Positions 41,470 to 48,011 of a stretch of DNA of 48,011 nucleotides are shown in pieces. The position numbers and the translations under genes were made by a program. Each line of letters starts with the position of its first letter. Position 1 is the stretch's first letter. The notes below the pieces were generated by a model, which saw only the letters and a program-made list of their open reading frames with translations, searched no databases and was not told where the DNA came from. Origin of the DNA: Candidatus Thorarchaeota archaeon (GTDB lineage Archaea; Asgardarchaeota; Thorarchaeia; Thorarchaeales; Thorarchaeaceae); assembly GCA_019057595.1 (NCBI GenBank), contig DXJI01000007.1, positions 1-48,011 of the forward strand, given 5' to 3'.

Positions 41470-41865
41470 ATGGGTGAAACCGAAATCAAAGAAGGACTGA
41501 GATACAGCAAGGACCATGAATGGATTAAGGTTGAGGGAGATGTGGCCACTATTGGTATAACTGACTACGCTCAGAACTCCCTTCACGAAATCACGTTCGT
41601 GGAAATATCTGAGGTTGGTACTATACTCGAGGCCAACGGCGAATGTGGGTTGGTGGAGTCCATGAAGGCAAGCTCTGACATCTTCACACCTATTGCAGGT
41701 GAGATTGTCGAGGTTAATGGTGAACTTGAGGACGCTCCAGAGATTGTGAATGAAGACCCCTATGGCAAAGGATGGATGTTCAAGATCAAACCGTCCAATC
41801 TCGATGCTGACCTGGCTGAGCACATGGACGCCAAGGGATACGAAGAGTTCATTGCATCCATCTAG
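41470..41865 (+). CDS. gcvH: Glycine cleavage system H protein (lipoyl carrier)
   Basis: 131 residues. KDHEWIKVEGDVATIGITDYAQ and the lipoyl site VESMKASSDIFTPIAG, whose lysine carries lipoate, are diagnostic. It shuttles the aminomethyl group between P, T and L proteins. The ATG at 41470 follows GGTGG and lies 43 bases after gcvT, so the two form one transcript. Confidence 0.95.
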   Translation: MGETEIKEGLRYSKDHEWIKVEGDVATIGITDYAQNSLHEITFVEISEVGTILEANGECGLVESMKASSDIFTPIAGEIVEVNGELEDAPEIVNEDPYGKGWMFKIKPSNLDADLAEHMDAKGYEEFIASI

Positions 41866-41928
41866 CCACACAGAACGCTGAGTAGGGATTGTCTTCCCTA
41901 CCATGTCCCTATTTTCCTATTTAGTGCG

Positions 41929-41974
41929 TTTTATAGCATAGGACGAGTTTCCTATTAACAGCAACCTTTTTAGC
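41929..41974 (+). promoter_or_regulatory. TATA-like elements upstream of STT3
   Basis: TTTTATAGC (41929-41937) and CTTTTTAGC (41966-41974) are both possible TATA boxes for the STT3 gene, whose ATG is at 42028. They would give leaders of about 65 or 28 bases. I cannot choose between them. Confidence 0.35.
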
Positions 41975-42027
41975 ACAACGCAAAATCGCTGCCGATAGTT
42001 CGAAACAGCACGGAGACTGCACCCTAA

Positions 42028-44754
42028 ATGTCATATGGCAAGTTCAAACGGTCTTCTGGAAGATTCCTACGTCAGGTATTCCACAGACCAAAAGCAAAGA
42101 TTTCTCGTGGTTCCATAATGCTCTTTGTAGCTCTTCTCTTCATATTCACAACCGCCTTGCTACTTAGATTGGAACCATTGATTGATTCTCAACCAATAGT
42201 TCGTGCTTTCGACCCCTGGTTCCAGCTCAGGGTTACTGATTATGTTGCTGAGAATGGATACAGCGCTTTCTTCACTTGGTATGATGATGCTACATGGGTA
42301 CCATGGGGCCGTGATATGGCTACAACCAGCTATGTTGGTGTACCATTCACAAGCGCCTTCTTCTACTTCCTATTCAATGGACTTGGAATTCAGGTATCCG
42401 TTCTTACTGTTTCCCTTGCCCTTCCAGCTTTCATGGGCGCTTTGACCACAATTGTTGCATACTACCTTGGCAAAGAGCTTGCAAACAACACAGTTGGTCT
42501 ATTCAGTGGGATATTCATGGCGTTTATTCCAGCATACCTCACACGAACAATAGCTGGGTTCTATGATAACGAAGCTATCGGTGTTTTTGCTATAGTCTTG
42601 ACCTCATACTTCTTCCTGCGAAGTATCAAGCGAGGCTCTATACTTTCAGGTGCCGCTGCAGGCGTTTCACTTGGTTATCTGCTCATATCGTGGGGTGCTG
42701 CTGATTTCCTGCTTGGACTTCTGGCTCTGTATGGTTTTACTATGCTAGTGATGGGACGATATAGCAAAAGACTCCTCTCGACCTACATGATTACGCTCTC
42801 ACTAGGGATTTTCATTGGAAATCTGATTCCCAGAAATGGATTCGGAAACCTCACTGATTTTACAATTCTTGCCCCGATTGGTGTTGTGGGTCTCATGGTA
42901 TTCTATGAAATCTGGCTTAGAATTGGAGGTTATCGTGAAGCAACCGCTAGTAAACTAGCACCGCATATGAAACCAATCCTTGTTGGATTGATTGCACCCA
43001 TTGTAGGTGTGGTTGCTTACATGATGACTATTGGAGGCACTGAGCTTGAAATCACTCCGTACACATCCAATCCGGTAATACGACTTGGTGCCAAGTTCAT
43101 TACAGTAATTAATCCCTTCACACGTCTAGATCAACGAATCCTTGCATCTGTTGCTGAACACTTGCCGGCTCCATGGGGGAGTTTCTATAACACCCTATTG
43201 ATACTGATTTTCTTCTTCCCGCTCGGTATGTACTTTGCATTCAAGCGTGGTCGAGATGAAGATTGGTTCATCCTTCTCTATGGAATCACATCAGTCTATT
43301 TTGCAGGAAGCATGATTCGTCTGACGCTGATTCTTGCACCCGGAGTTGCAATTCTGGCTGCTATTGCAACTTACAATATCCTTTCACCATATGCGAAAGT
43401 TGTCACACAGAAGTCAGTGTTTGAGAGGCGAAGGTTCAGGATGAGTACTTCCCTGACCTCTGAACATGCACTAACTGCCTTTGCATTCGTTGGACTGTTA
43501 CTATCAGTGAACATCATTCTCGGAGTCCAGTACGTTTCCTTCCAAATTGGAAATCCAGAGTTTGCACAGGCTCAACTTTCAGCACCTAGTCAAGCTACAG
43601 ATTGGCAGACTGCGATGACCTATATTCGCAACAATCTACCTTCTGACGCGGTTGTTGCTAGTTGGTGGGACTATGGCTACTGGATAAATAGTGCGTCAGA
43701 TGCGAAAACGATAGTAGATAATGCGACGTTCAATTCAACGCAAATAGCCCTGATGGGCTATGCGATGATGTCGCTCAATCTCACGGACTCCCTGAAGACA
43801 TTCAATAACTGGAATACGACACATGTACTGGTCTACTTCGGTCACAGATACTCGGGATTCGGTGGCGATGAGGGCAAATGGCCTTGGATGGTTCGGATTG
43901 CAGAGGACAGGTTGGGCAGCAATGTCATAGACGATGCAACCTACCTCGATTCCAGCGATCAAACACTACCTCCCTTCTATGAGTCCACAATCTTCAAACT
44001 CATGGCGTTTGGAGAACCACGCACTCAGGAGGAAGCAACTGCGCTGAATCTCCCAGACACTCGAATAAGTCTGGATCAGGTACTTTGGCAAGACACAGAG
44101 TGGATCTCCCATATGCCAGTTGATCTACATGGTGCATTCAAAGAGCCCTACTTCTCATCATCCTTTGGGACAGTCAAAATCTACGAGATTGACTACACGA
44201 TGTACTATCAGTGGCTGAACAAGACTCAGGCTGATTGGCAACCACAGCTTGCCGCAGATGACATGGGAATAACTCTTGATGGTGGCATCAATGGGTCCGA
44301 ACAGAGTTTCACCAGCTATCCGGTATCATTTGGTGGTGGTTACGACGCGACAGTCTACACAAAATCCAACTCCACCCATATGTACTACGGGGTACAGATG
44401 GACAACTACACCTTGGGTGATGATGCGTTCGGTATTCAAATTTCGCCCCTAGATTCAATAGAGGACTCTGACCTTCGTATCGTAAACTACAATGGTCAGG
44501 ACTTCGATGGTCACATTCGCTATGACGGAACATGGGCTGAGGATTCAACTGGAACCAATTCATCAGAGTTCGCAACTGGTGACGGTGTCATTGAGTTTCT
44601 AGTACCTCTGGATGGTGGTGACTCACAGGATGTTCCAATGAGTCCAGGAATGAACTATCAGATCAGACTGCTCTGGTGGAACAACGTGAATCATGGTGAA
44701 CCCTCGTTCACTGTGAATTGGAACAGTTTCTGGGTACCAGTTGAACTGTACTAA
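42028..44754 (+). CDS. stt3: STT3-family oligosaccharyltransferase
   Basis: 908 residues. About 12 membrane helices occupy the first 500 residues. The first external loop has RAFDPWFQLRV (metal-binding Asp). A second acidic motif near GFYDNEAIG lies in the following loop. The signature WWDYGYW is at 546-552. The soluble C-terminal domain (about 560-908) contains long beta-rich stretches. It transfers lipid-linked glycan to Asn in N-x-S/T. The OSTC-like gene nearby suggests a multi-subunit enzyme. Confidence 0.94.
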   Translation: MSYGKFKRSSGRFLRQVFHRPKAKISRGSIMLFVALLFIFTTALLLRLEPLIDSQPIVRAFDPWFQLRVTDYVAENGYSAFFTWYDDATWVPWGRDMATTSYVGVPFTSAFFYFLFNGLGIQVSVLTVSLALPAFMGALTTIVAYYLGKELANNTVGLFSGIFMAFIPAYLTRTIAGFYDNEAIGVFAIVLTSYFFLRSIKRGSILSGAAAGVSLGYLLISWGAADFLLGLLALYGFTMLVMGRYSKRLLSTYMITLSLGIFIGNLIPRNGFGNLTDFTILAPIGVVGLMVFYEIWLRIGGYREATASKLAPHMKPILVGLIAPIVGVVAYMMTIGGTELEITPYTSNPVIRLGAKFITVINPFTRLDQRILASVAEHLPAPWGSFYNTLLILIFFFPLGMYFAFKRGRDEDWFILLYGITSVYFAGSMIRLTLILAPGVAILAAIATYNILSPYAKVVTQKSVFERRRFRMSTSLTSEHALTAFAFVGLLLSVNIILGVQYVSFQIGNPEFAQAQLSAPSQATDWQTAMTYIRNNLPSDAVVASWWDYGYWINSASDAKTIVDNATFNSTQIALMGYAMMSLNLTDSLKTFNNWNTTHVLVYFGHRYSGFGGDEGKWPWMVRIAEDRLGSNVIDDATYLDSSDQTLPPFYESTIFKLMAFGEPRTQEEATALNLPDTRISLDQVLWQDTEWISHMPVDLHGAFKEPYFSSSFGTVKIYEIDYTMYYQWLNKTQADWQPQLAADDMGITLDGGINGSEQSFTSYPVSFGGGYDATVYTKSNSTHMYYGVQMDNYTLGDDAFGIQISPLDSIEDSDLRIVNYNGQDFDGHIRYDGTWAEDSTGTNSSEFATGDGVIEFLVPLDGGDSQDVPMSPGMNYQIRLLWWNNVNHGEPSFTVNWNSFWVPVELY

Positions 44755-44821
44755 GAACAAACAGACTGGCGGTTGACTCACAATCAATCGCCAGGCTCTC
44801 TTTTCTGCAAAACAAAATTGA

Positions 44822-44998
44822 CTACTCGCCCGACAATTCACGTGATTTCCTTTTTGCCTTCCGCCGGTAGTCTCCAAACTTGTCCTGTGGGCTGAATTTT
44901 GGAGGTTTAGGACTGGACACCGAACTTCCACACTTAGGACACTCTCTCTGATTGAGAGTGTATTCTTCACATTTCTGACACTTATAGAGGTGAGGCAT
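44822..44998 (-). CDS. nop10: H/ACA ribonucleoprotein protein Nop10
   Basis: A 58-residue gene starting at ATG 44998. It begins MPHLYKCQKCEEYTLN and continues with RECPKCGSS, a Cx2C...Cx2C zinc site, then PPKFSPQDKFGDYRRKAKRK. This is the standard archaeal Nop10 layout. Nop10 binds Cbf5 and L7Ae in box H/ACA pseudouridylation complexes. It lies nine bases after aIF2alpha in the conserved order L44e-S27e-aIF2alpha-Nop10. Confidence 0.93.
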   Translation of the reverse strand: MPHLYKCQKCEEYTLNQRECPKCGSSVSSPKPPKFSPQDKFGDYRRKAKRKSRELSGE

Positions 44999-45007
44999 AG
45001 TCGACCC

Positions 45008-45796
45008 CTACTTTCGTATAAAACTAATGTTTCCAGAACCACCATTGATGGTCTTTTCTATCAGACCATAAACGTCTGAGAGAACTTCTTCTGCCTCTTG
45101 GTAGTCTGGACTTACTATTCTGAGCTTGTAGCGAGGAGAGCCAAGGGTGTAGATTTCTGTGGTTGATTTATCGTGTTTCTTTCCCTCAACAAGTCCTGTT
45201 GAAAGAGCCTTCTTGATGACCTTAATGCCATCCGGACCAGGAACTGTGATAGTCATTTCTCCATCAATCTCTACAGAAGGTATTTCGATTCGCTGCTCTG
45301 CCAGATCTGCGACCTGCTTCCGAAGCTTCTTTGTTGCAGCAACTTCTTCGAAAACTTCAACGCCACCATCGGATGCAAGTTCAAGTCCTTTATAGATCTC
45401 TCCAAAGACATCCTCCATTGGCCAGCCAATCTTCTCATAGACCAGTTCAAGTGTCATGTCATTCTCTTTTGCTATCAGTTCGAGAAGTTTCTCAGCTTTC
45501 TGGGCACGTTTCCATTCATTATTCTTGGTTCTTTTGGACTCTGTAGATACCCTTCTGAGAGAACAGTCGATATGTTTCTTATCGGTGTCAACTTTTAGTA
45601 CTCTGACTACAACACGCTGATTCTCTTGAATGTGATTTCGGATGTTCCTGACCCATGTACTGCTGATCTCAGATATGTGAATGAAGCCCTCTTTCTCACC
45701 AAACTCAGGTAGTACAACATAGGCTCCATAGTTTGCTACTTTGGTAGCAACTGCAATAGCATATTCATCTGGGTGTGGCCACGCAGCACGTTTCAG
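45008..45796 (-). CDS. eif2a: Translation initiation factor aIF2 alpha subunit, non-standard start
   Basis: The frame is open without a stop from 45796 down to 45008 (262 residues, normal for the family). The N-terminal S1 domain includes WPHPDEYAIA, NYGAYVVLPEFGEKEGFIHISEI, and later KVDTDKKHIDCSLRRV. The helical domain has NNEWKRAQKAEKLLELIA. The C-terminal domain ends GGSGNISFIRK. No ATG, GTG or TTG lies in frame upstream of WPHPDEY before the stop; CTG at 45796 (KRAAWP next) is the best start. A short GTG frame (45812) lies in another frame. A sequencing or programmed frame change is the alternative. Confidence 0.85.
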   Translation of the reverse strand: MKRAAWPHPDEYAIAVATKVANYGAYVVLPEFGEKEGFIHISEISSTWVRNIRNHIQENQRVVVRVLKVDTDKKHIDCSLRRVSTESKRTKNNEWKRAQKAEKLLELIAKENDMTLELVYEKIGWPMEDVFGEIYKGLELASDGGVEVFEEVAATKKLRKQVADLAEQRIEIPSVEIDGEMTITVPGPDGIKVIKKALSTGLVEGKKHDKSTTEIYTLGSPRYKLRIVSPDYQEAEEVLSDVYGLIEKTINGGSGNISFIRK

Positions 45797-45815
45797 GACC
45801 AGTTTTCTTCACATC

Positions 45816-46016
45816 CTATGGAAGGACTTCGATCTCTCTGGCGATTGGCTCCAGTTTTGCCTTACCACCGCTGGGTCTTGCCAGAACCTTTTCACACTTC
45901 AGGCATTTCACTTCTGTGGATGCGTGCCCGAAAATTATTTGCTCATTCTCGCAGTCTAGGCATTTCACCCTTAGAAACCGCGACCTTGGTTGTTGAACGA
46001 TATCACCCTTCGGCAT
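45816..46016 (-). CDS. rps27e: Ribosomal protein S27e (eS27)
   Basis: 66 residues. Zinc ribbon: [20 protein letters not shown] and [20 protein letters not shown], typical of S27e. The ATG at 46016 follows GGTGA; an in-frame GTG at 46025 is not favoured. It lies between L44e (9 bases upstream) and aIF2alpha. Confidence 0.95.
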   Translation of the reverse strand: MPKGDIVQQPRSRFLRVKCLDCENEQIIFGHASTEVKCLKCEKVLARPSGGKAKLEPIAREIEVLP

Positions 46017-46025
46017 TCGAATCAC

Positions 46026-46307
46026 CTACGCTCTCTGGACATCGACCTTCTTCAGGCGTATGCTCTTGGCCTGGATGATGTGGTCACAGTCCTTGCACTT
46101 GAGTTTCAGGACAGTCTTCTTTGTGGTCTTAGCGAACCTCTTTTGGATTGGCTTGGGAAATGATCCGTACCCACGGGTCTTCCTTGCCATCCGCCTCTCT
46201 CCTTCAGCCACTCTCCGCCTCTTTCCTGGTTTTCCAATTGAAACGGAGTGCTCAGTGTACTTGCGGCATCTGGGACAGTATTTGTTCAGTTCGCTCTTTA
46301 TTTTCAT
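46026..46307 (-). CDS. rpl44e: Ribosomal protein L44e (eL42)
   Basis: 93 residues. KYCPRCRKYTEHSVSIGKPGKRR at the N-terminus and KLKCKDCDHIIQAKSIRLKKVD at the C-terminus form the zinc pair of L44e. It contacts the E-site tRNA. It heads the L44e-S27e-aIF2alpha-Nop10 unit. The ~25-base leader contains a GC-rich hairpin (GGCC...GGCC, near 46326-46342). Confidence 0.95.
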   Translation of the reverse strand: MKIKSELNKYCPRCRKYTEHSVSIGKPGKRRRVAEGERRMARKTRGYGSFPKPIQKRFAKTTKKTVLKLKCKDCDHIIQAKSIRLKKVDVQRA

Positions 46308-46350
46308 TTGGCGGTCACCAGTCCTGGCCGAGCCACCCGGCCCTGGTTTC

Positions 46351-46360
46351 TTTATAATCC
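46351..46360 (-). promoter_or_regulatory. TATA box of the L44e operon
   Basis: Minus strand GGATTATAAA (46360-46351) predicts transcription from about 46330, giving a short GC-rich leader before the L44e ATG at 46307. Confidence 0.55.
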
Positions 46361-46386
46361 TTAGGGCATGTTCACTAGCTAGCTGA

Positions 46387-46572
46387 TCATAGCGAGAAGA
46401 TATGTGCGACCACTGTGGCGATCACAAGTATTGCTGCTAGTATAACAACCAGAGTAGGCCCTACCTTGATGCCTGGGGTTTCATCTTCGAAGAACCGAAT
46501 TAGGCCAGCTCCACCACTGGGCATGGGGCCCTCTCCACGTTTCTTCCGACGTTTTTTGGCTGTCTTGGGCAT
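46387..46572 (-). CDS. secG: Sec61-beta subunit of the protein translocase
   Basis: 61 residues. Basic N-terminus (MPKTAKKRRKKRGEG), the conserved SGGAGLIRFFEDETPGIKVGP, then one C-terminal membrane helix (TLVVILAAILVIATVVAHI). This tail-anchored form is the archaeal/eukaryotic Sec61-beta. A minus-strand AT-rich element (GTTAATAAAC, near 46617) is a possible TATA box. It has its own short transcript between mazG and L44e. Confidence 0.93.
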   Translation of the reverse strand: MPKTAKKRRKKRGEGPMPSGGAGLIRFFEDETPGIKVGPTLVVILAAILVIATVVAHIFSL

Positions 46573-46629
46573 CTTTAATCACCTTGACTTAAGGTGGCCT
46601 TTCTCATGCTGTTCGGTTTATTAACTCTT

Positions 46630-46926
46630 CTAATGGTCAGCTGGACAATCACAAGGTGAGTTCTTGCATTTTGAACAGACGTCACTATATTTCCTGTAAA
46701 AAGATTCAGAAATGTCAATCTCAAGTAAATTGGCTATAGAGCATAACCATGCGAATACATCTGCAACTTCATCTGCAATGGCTGATCTGGAATCTTCTTT
46801 CTGAATGGCATCTCTCAACTCTTCCAACTCATCAAAAGTTCTCTTCAGAGTTCCGTCAACGCCTCGAGCCATGTCTCGCTCTAGGTATATTTTACGCATC
46901 ATTTCCTGTGCTTCTTCTATATCCAC
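46630..46926 (-). CDS. mazG: MazG-like nucleotide pyrophosphohydrolase
   Basis: 98 residues with the MazG metal-binding pattern: FDELEELRDAI (ExxE) and IADEVADVFAWLCSIANLLEID (ExxD). The C-terminus carries Cys-rich CSKCKNSPCDC, an unusual short tail. The family hydrolyses nucleoside triphosphates to monophosphates. Start is GTG at 46926 with GAGGG upstream. It follows glyA on the same strand after 38 bases. Confidence 0.85.
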   Translation of the reverse strand: MDIEEAQEMMRKIYLERDMARGVDGTLKRTFDELEELRDAIQKEDSRSAIADEVADVFAWLCSIANLLEIDISESFYRKYSDVCSKCKNSPCDCPADH

Positions 46927-46942
46927 TAGAAATCCCTCGGAT

Positions 46943-46965
46943 GGGTGCCTGTCATGAACAGGCCC
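46943..46965 (-). terminator. Hairpin directly after the glyA stop codon
   Basis: GCCTGT-CATGA-ACAGGC (46947-46963) with flanking GG/CC makes a strong eight-pair stem with one bulge, beginning right at the glyA stop. No T run follows, so it may protect or process the mRNA rather than terminate it. It lies between glyA and mazG. Confidence 0.4.
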
Positions 46966-48011
46966 TACATGAACCTAAGATGGGCATAGGCATCAGTTTC
47001 AGTGTCAAATGCATAATGCACTTTCTGATAGTCCTTGCGGAACTCCGAAACCTCAGCTGCAACCTTCTCGGTCTTCTCACCCTTCATTACAAGACGGTGC
47101 ATGAACTCGGCAACTGCATCCATCTCAGACTCTTTCATACCCAACCTGGTCATCTCACTGGTACCAAGTCGAATGCCTCCAGGAGTCTTGTAGTCCCTAC
47201 CCCGTTTCTTGTCCCATGGGAGAAGGTTCCTGTTGAGAATGATATTTGCGTCCTCTAGCTCTTCCTCCACAGTTCTACCGTCCTTCATCGGGGTCTCTGT
47301 GACATCAACTAGAATCACGTGCGACTCAGTAAAGCCCTTGTGCTCTCCGATGATGCTCCATCCTCTCTCATGGAGTGACTGTGCCAGTGCTTTAGCATTC
47401 TTCAAAATCTGATCCATGTAGTCCTTACCAAACTCCATCAGTTCTGCTAAGACTACAGCAAGACCTGCAACGTTGTGAAGATGATGATTACTGAGCAAAC
47501 CTGGGAATGAAGCTCGCTTGATAGCTTCAGCATACTCCTCCTTTGCCAGCACGATTCCATGCTGAGGTCCAGGCATTGTCTTGTGAGTAGAAGCAGTCAT
47601 TATGTCTGCACCCTCTCTCAATGGGTCCTGGAAACGTCCAGCAGTAATCAGTCCAGAAACATGCGCAGAATCATAGCCAATTGTCATGCCGTACTCATCT
47701 GCAATCTCACGAAATTCTTTGACCGGATGAGGAAATGGAAAGACACTCCCTCCGAAGAGAAGAAACTTGATCTCATCACCTTTCTCCTGCATCTTTTTTA
47801 TGAGGCCTTTGCTCGCGTCGACATCGATATTGAACTCTTTGTCATCGAAAATCCAGTTCCGTACCTTGTGTCCTCTGATTGCACCTGCAGTACCACCAAG
47901 ATTTCTTCTGGCGTGAGAGATATGACCTCCATGAGCAATTGAGAGAGCCATCATCCTCTCCCCTGGATCCATCACTGCGGTATACATGGCAAGATTGGCA
48001 ACAACACCCGA
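46965..48011 (-). CDS. glyA: Serine hydroxymethyltransferase (5' end cut by window)
   Basis: 348 residues of the C-terminal part are visible; the frame is open to the window edge (SGVVANLA precedes MYTAV), so the true start lies beyond 48011. Features: LSIAHGGHISHARR, GYDSAHVSGLITAG, the PLP lysine in STHKTMPGPQHG, and GIRLGTSEMTRLGM. It interconverts serine and glycine with a tetrahydropterin. It completes the C1 set with gcvT, gcvH, folP and mptE. Confidence 0.95.
   Translation of the reverse strand, partial: SGVVANLAMYTAVMDPGERMMALSIAHGGHISHARRNLGGTAGAIRGHKVRNWIFDDKEFNIDVDASKGLIKKMQEKGDEIKFLLFGGSVFPFPHPVKEFREIADEYGMTIGYDSAHVSGLITAGRFQDPLREGADIMTASTHKTMPGPQHGIVLAKEEYAEAIKRASFPGLLSNHHLHNVAGLAVVLAELMEFGKDYMDQILKNAKALAQSLHERGWSIIGEHKGFTESHVILVDVTETPMKDGRTVEEELEDANIILNRNLLPWDKKRGRDYKTPGGIRLGTSEMTRLGMKESEMDAVAEFMHRLVMKGEKTEKVAAEVSEFRKDYQKVHYAFDTETDAYAHLRFM

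Noticed and set aside
45008..45457. aIF2 alpha as a truncated 149-residue gene starting at an internal ATG
   Set aside because: The frame continues upstream with a complete S1 domain; only the start codon is non-standard.
45741..46078. Plus-strand open frames opposite S27e and aIF2 alpha
   Set aside because: They are antisense shadows of conserved minus-strand genes and resemble no protein family.
1..48011. CRISPR arrays, insertion sequences, prophage or other defence islands
   Set aside because: No regularly spaced repeats, transposase, integrase or terminal repeats were seen; the lone methyltransferase is not enough.

Overview
The window is archaeal chromosome, almost certainly from an Asgard archaeon (Promethearchaeota). 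Archaeal markers include aIF5B, Rpo3/Rpo10, L7Ae, the PolD large subunit, glycerol-1-phosphate dehydrogenase, CDP-archaeol synthase, RadB, MptE and archaeal-type SRP RNA. Eukaryote-like proteins that fit Asgard archaea are an Arf-like small GTPase, an Elf1-type elongation factor, an OSTC/Ost3/Ost6-like subunit beside a large STT3, Sec61-beta and a possible PAC3/PAC4-like protein. GC content looks moderate. A Thorarchaeia-like lineage is my guess only. I see no CRISPR array, insertion sequence, prophage or rRNA operon; this is gene-dense core chromosome.

Layout. 1-2.1 kb: tail of an unidentified gene, a ~490 bp region rich in inverted repeats, a double winged-helix Lrp-like regulator, and SRP RNA (minus). 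2.1-5.6 kb: the conserved archaeal L7Ae-S28e-L24e-ndk-aIF5B neighbourhood with ndk inverted; the L7Ae leader carries an apparent kink-turn overlapping its ribosome binding site. 5.7-7.3 kb: G1P dehydrogenase and a small GTPase. 7.4-10.4 kb: rpoD-L18e-L13-S9-rpoN-S2 (plus). 10.4-14.3 kb: a minus-strand operon for the archaeal mevalonate route (mevalonate kinase, UbiD-type decarboxylase, large and small phosphomevalonate dehydratase). 14.4-18.4 kb: orphan C5 methyltransferase, SPOUT-like protein, tRNA-Pro(CGG), metallophosphoesterase, SWIM zinc finger protein and a surface glycoprotein candidate. 18.4-22.3 kb: a four-gene minus operon (37-residue membrane peptide, 74-residue protein, Lhr helicase, EngB GTPase). 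22.3-24.5 kb: Elf1, small winged-helix protein, SufS-like desulfurase and an orphan. 24.5-38 kb: replication and repair block (RPA, PolD DP2, CBS protein, CarS, RadB, RuvC/YqgF-fold protein, XPD, PAC-like protein, zinc finger, topoisomerase I). 38-45 kb: OSTC-like protein, pterin genes mptE/folP, glycine cleavage gcvT/gcvH, STT3. 45-48 kb: L44e-S27e-aIF2alpha-Nop10, Sec61-beta, MazG and glyA (cut by the window edge).

How it fits together. Three themes stand out: information processing; isoprenoid/ether-lipid synthesis (G1PDH, mevalonate operon, CarS); and one-carbon metabolism (MptE, dihydropteroate synthase, GcvT, GcvH, GlyA). N-glycosylation (STT3 plus OSTC-like) may act on the sequon-rich surface protein. 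The points I would check first are: a ~50-residue helical module shared by the divergently encoded RPA and PolD DP2; the L7Ae leader kink-turn; the OSTC homologue; the aIF2alpha gene that lacks a standard start codon; the RuvC/YqgF-fold gene facing RadB; and a coding sequence that ends inside a tRNA.

Methods and limits: everything was read by eye. Family assignments rest on recognised motifs and remembered family sequences; no search was run. Promoter and operator calls are sequence patterns only.
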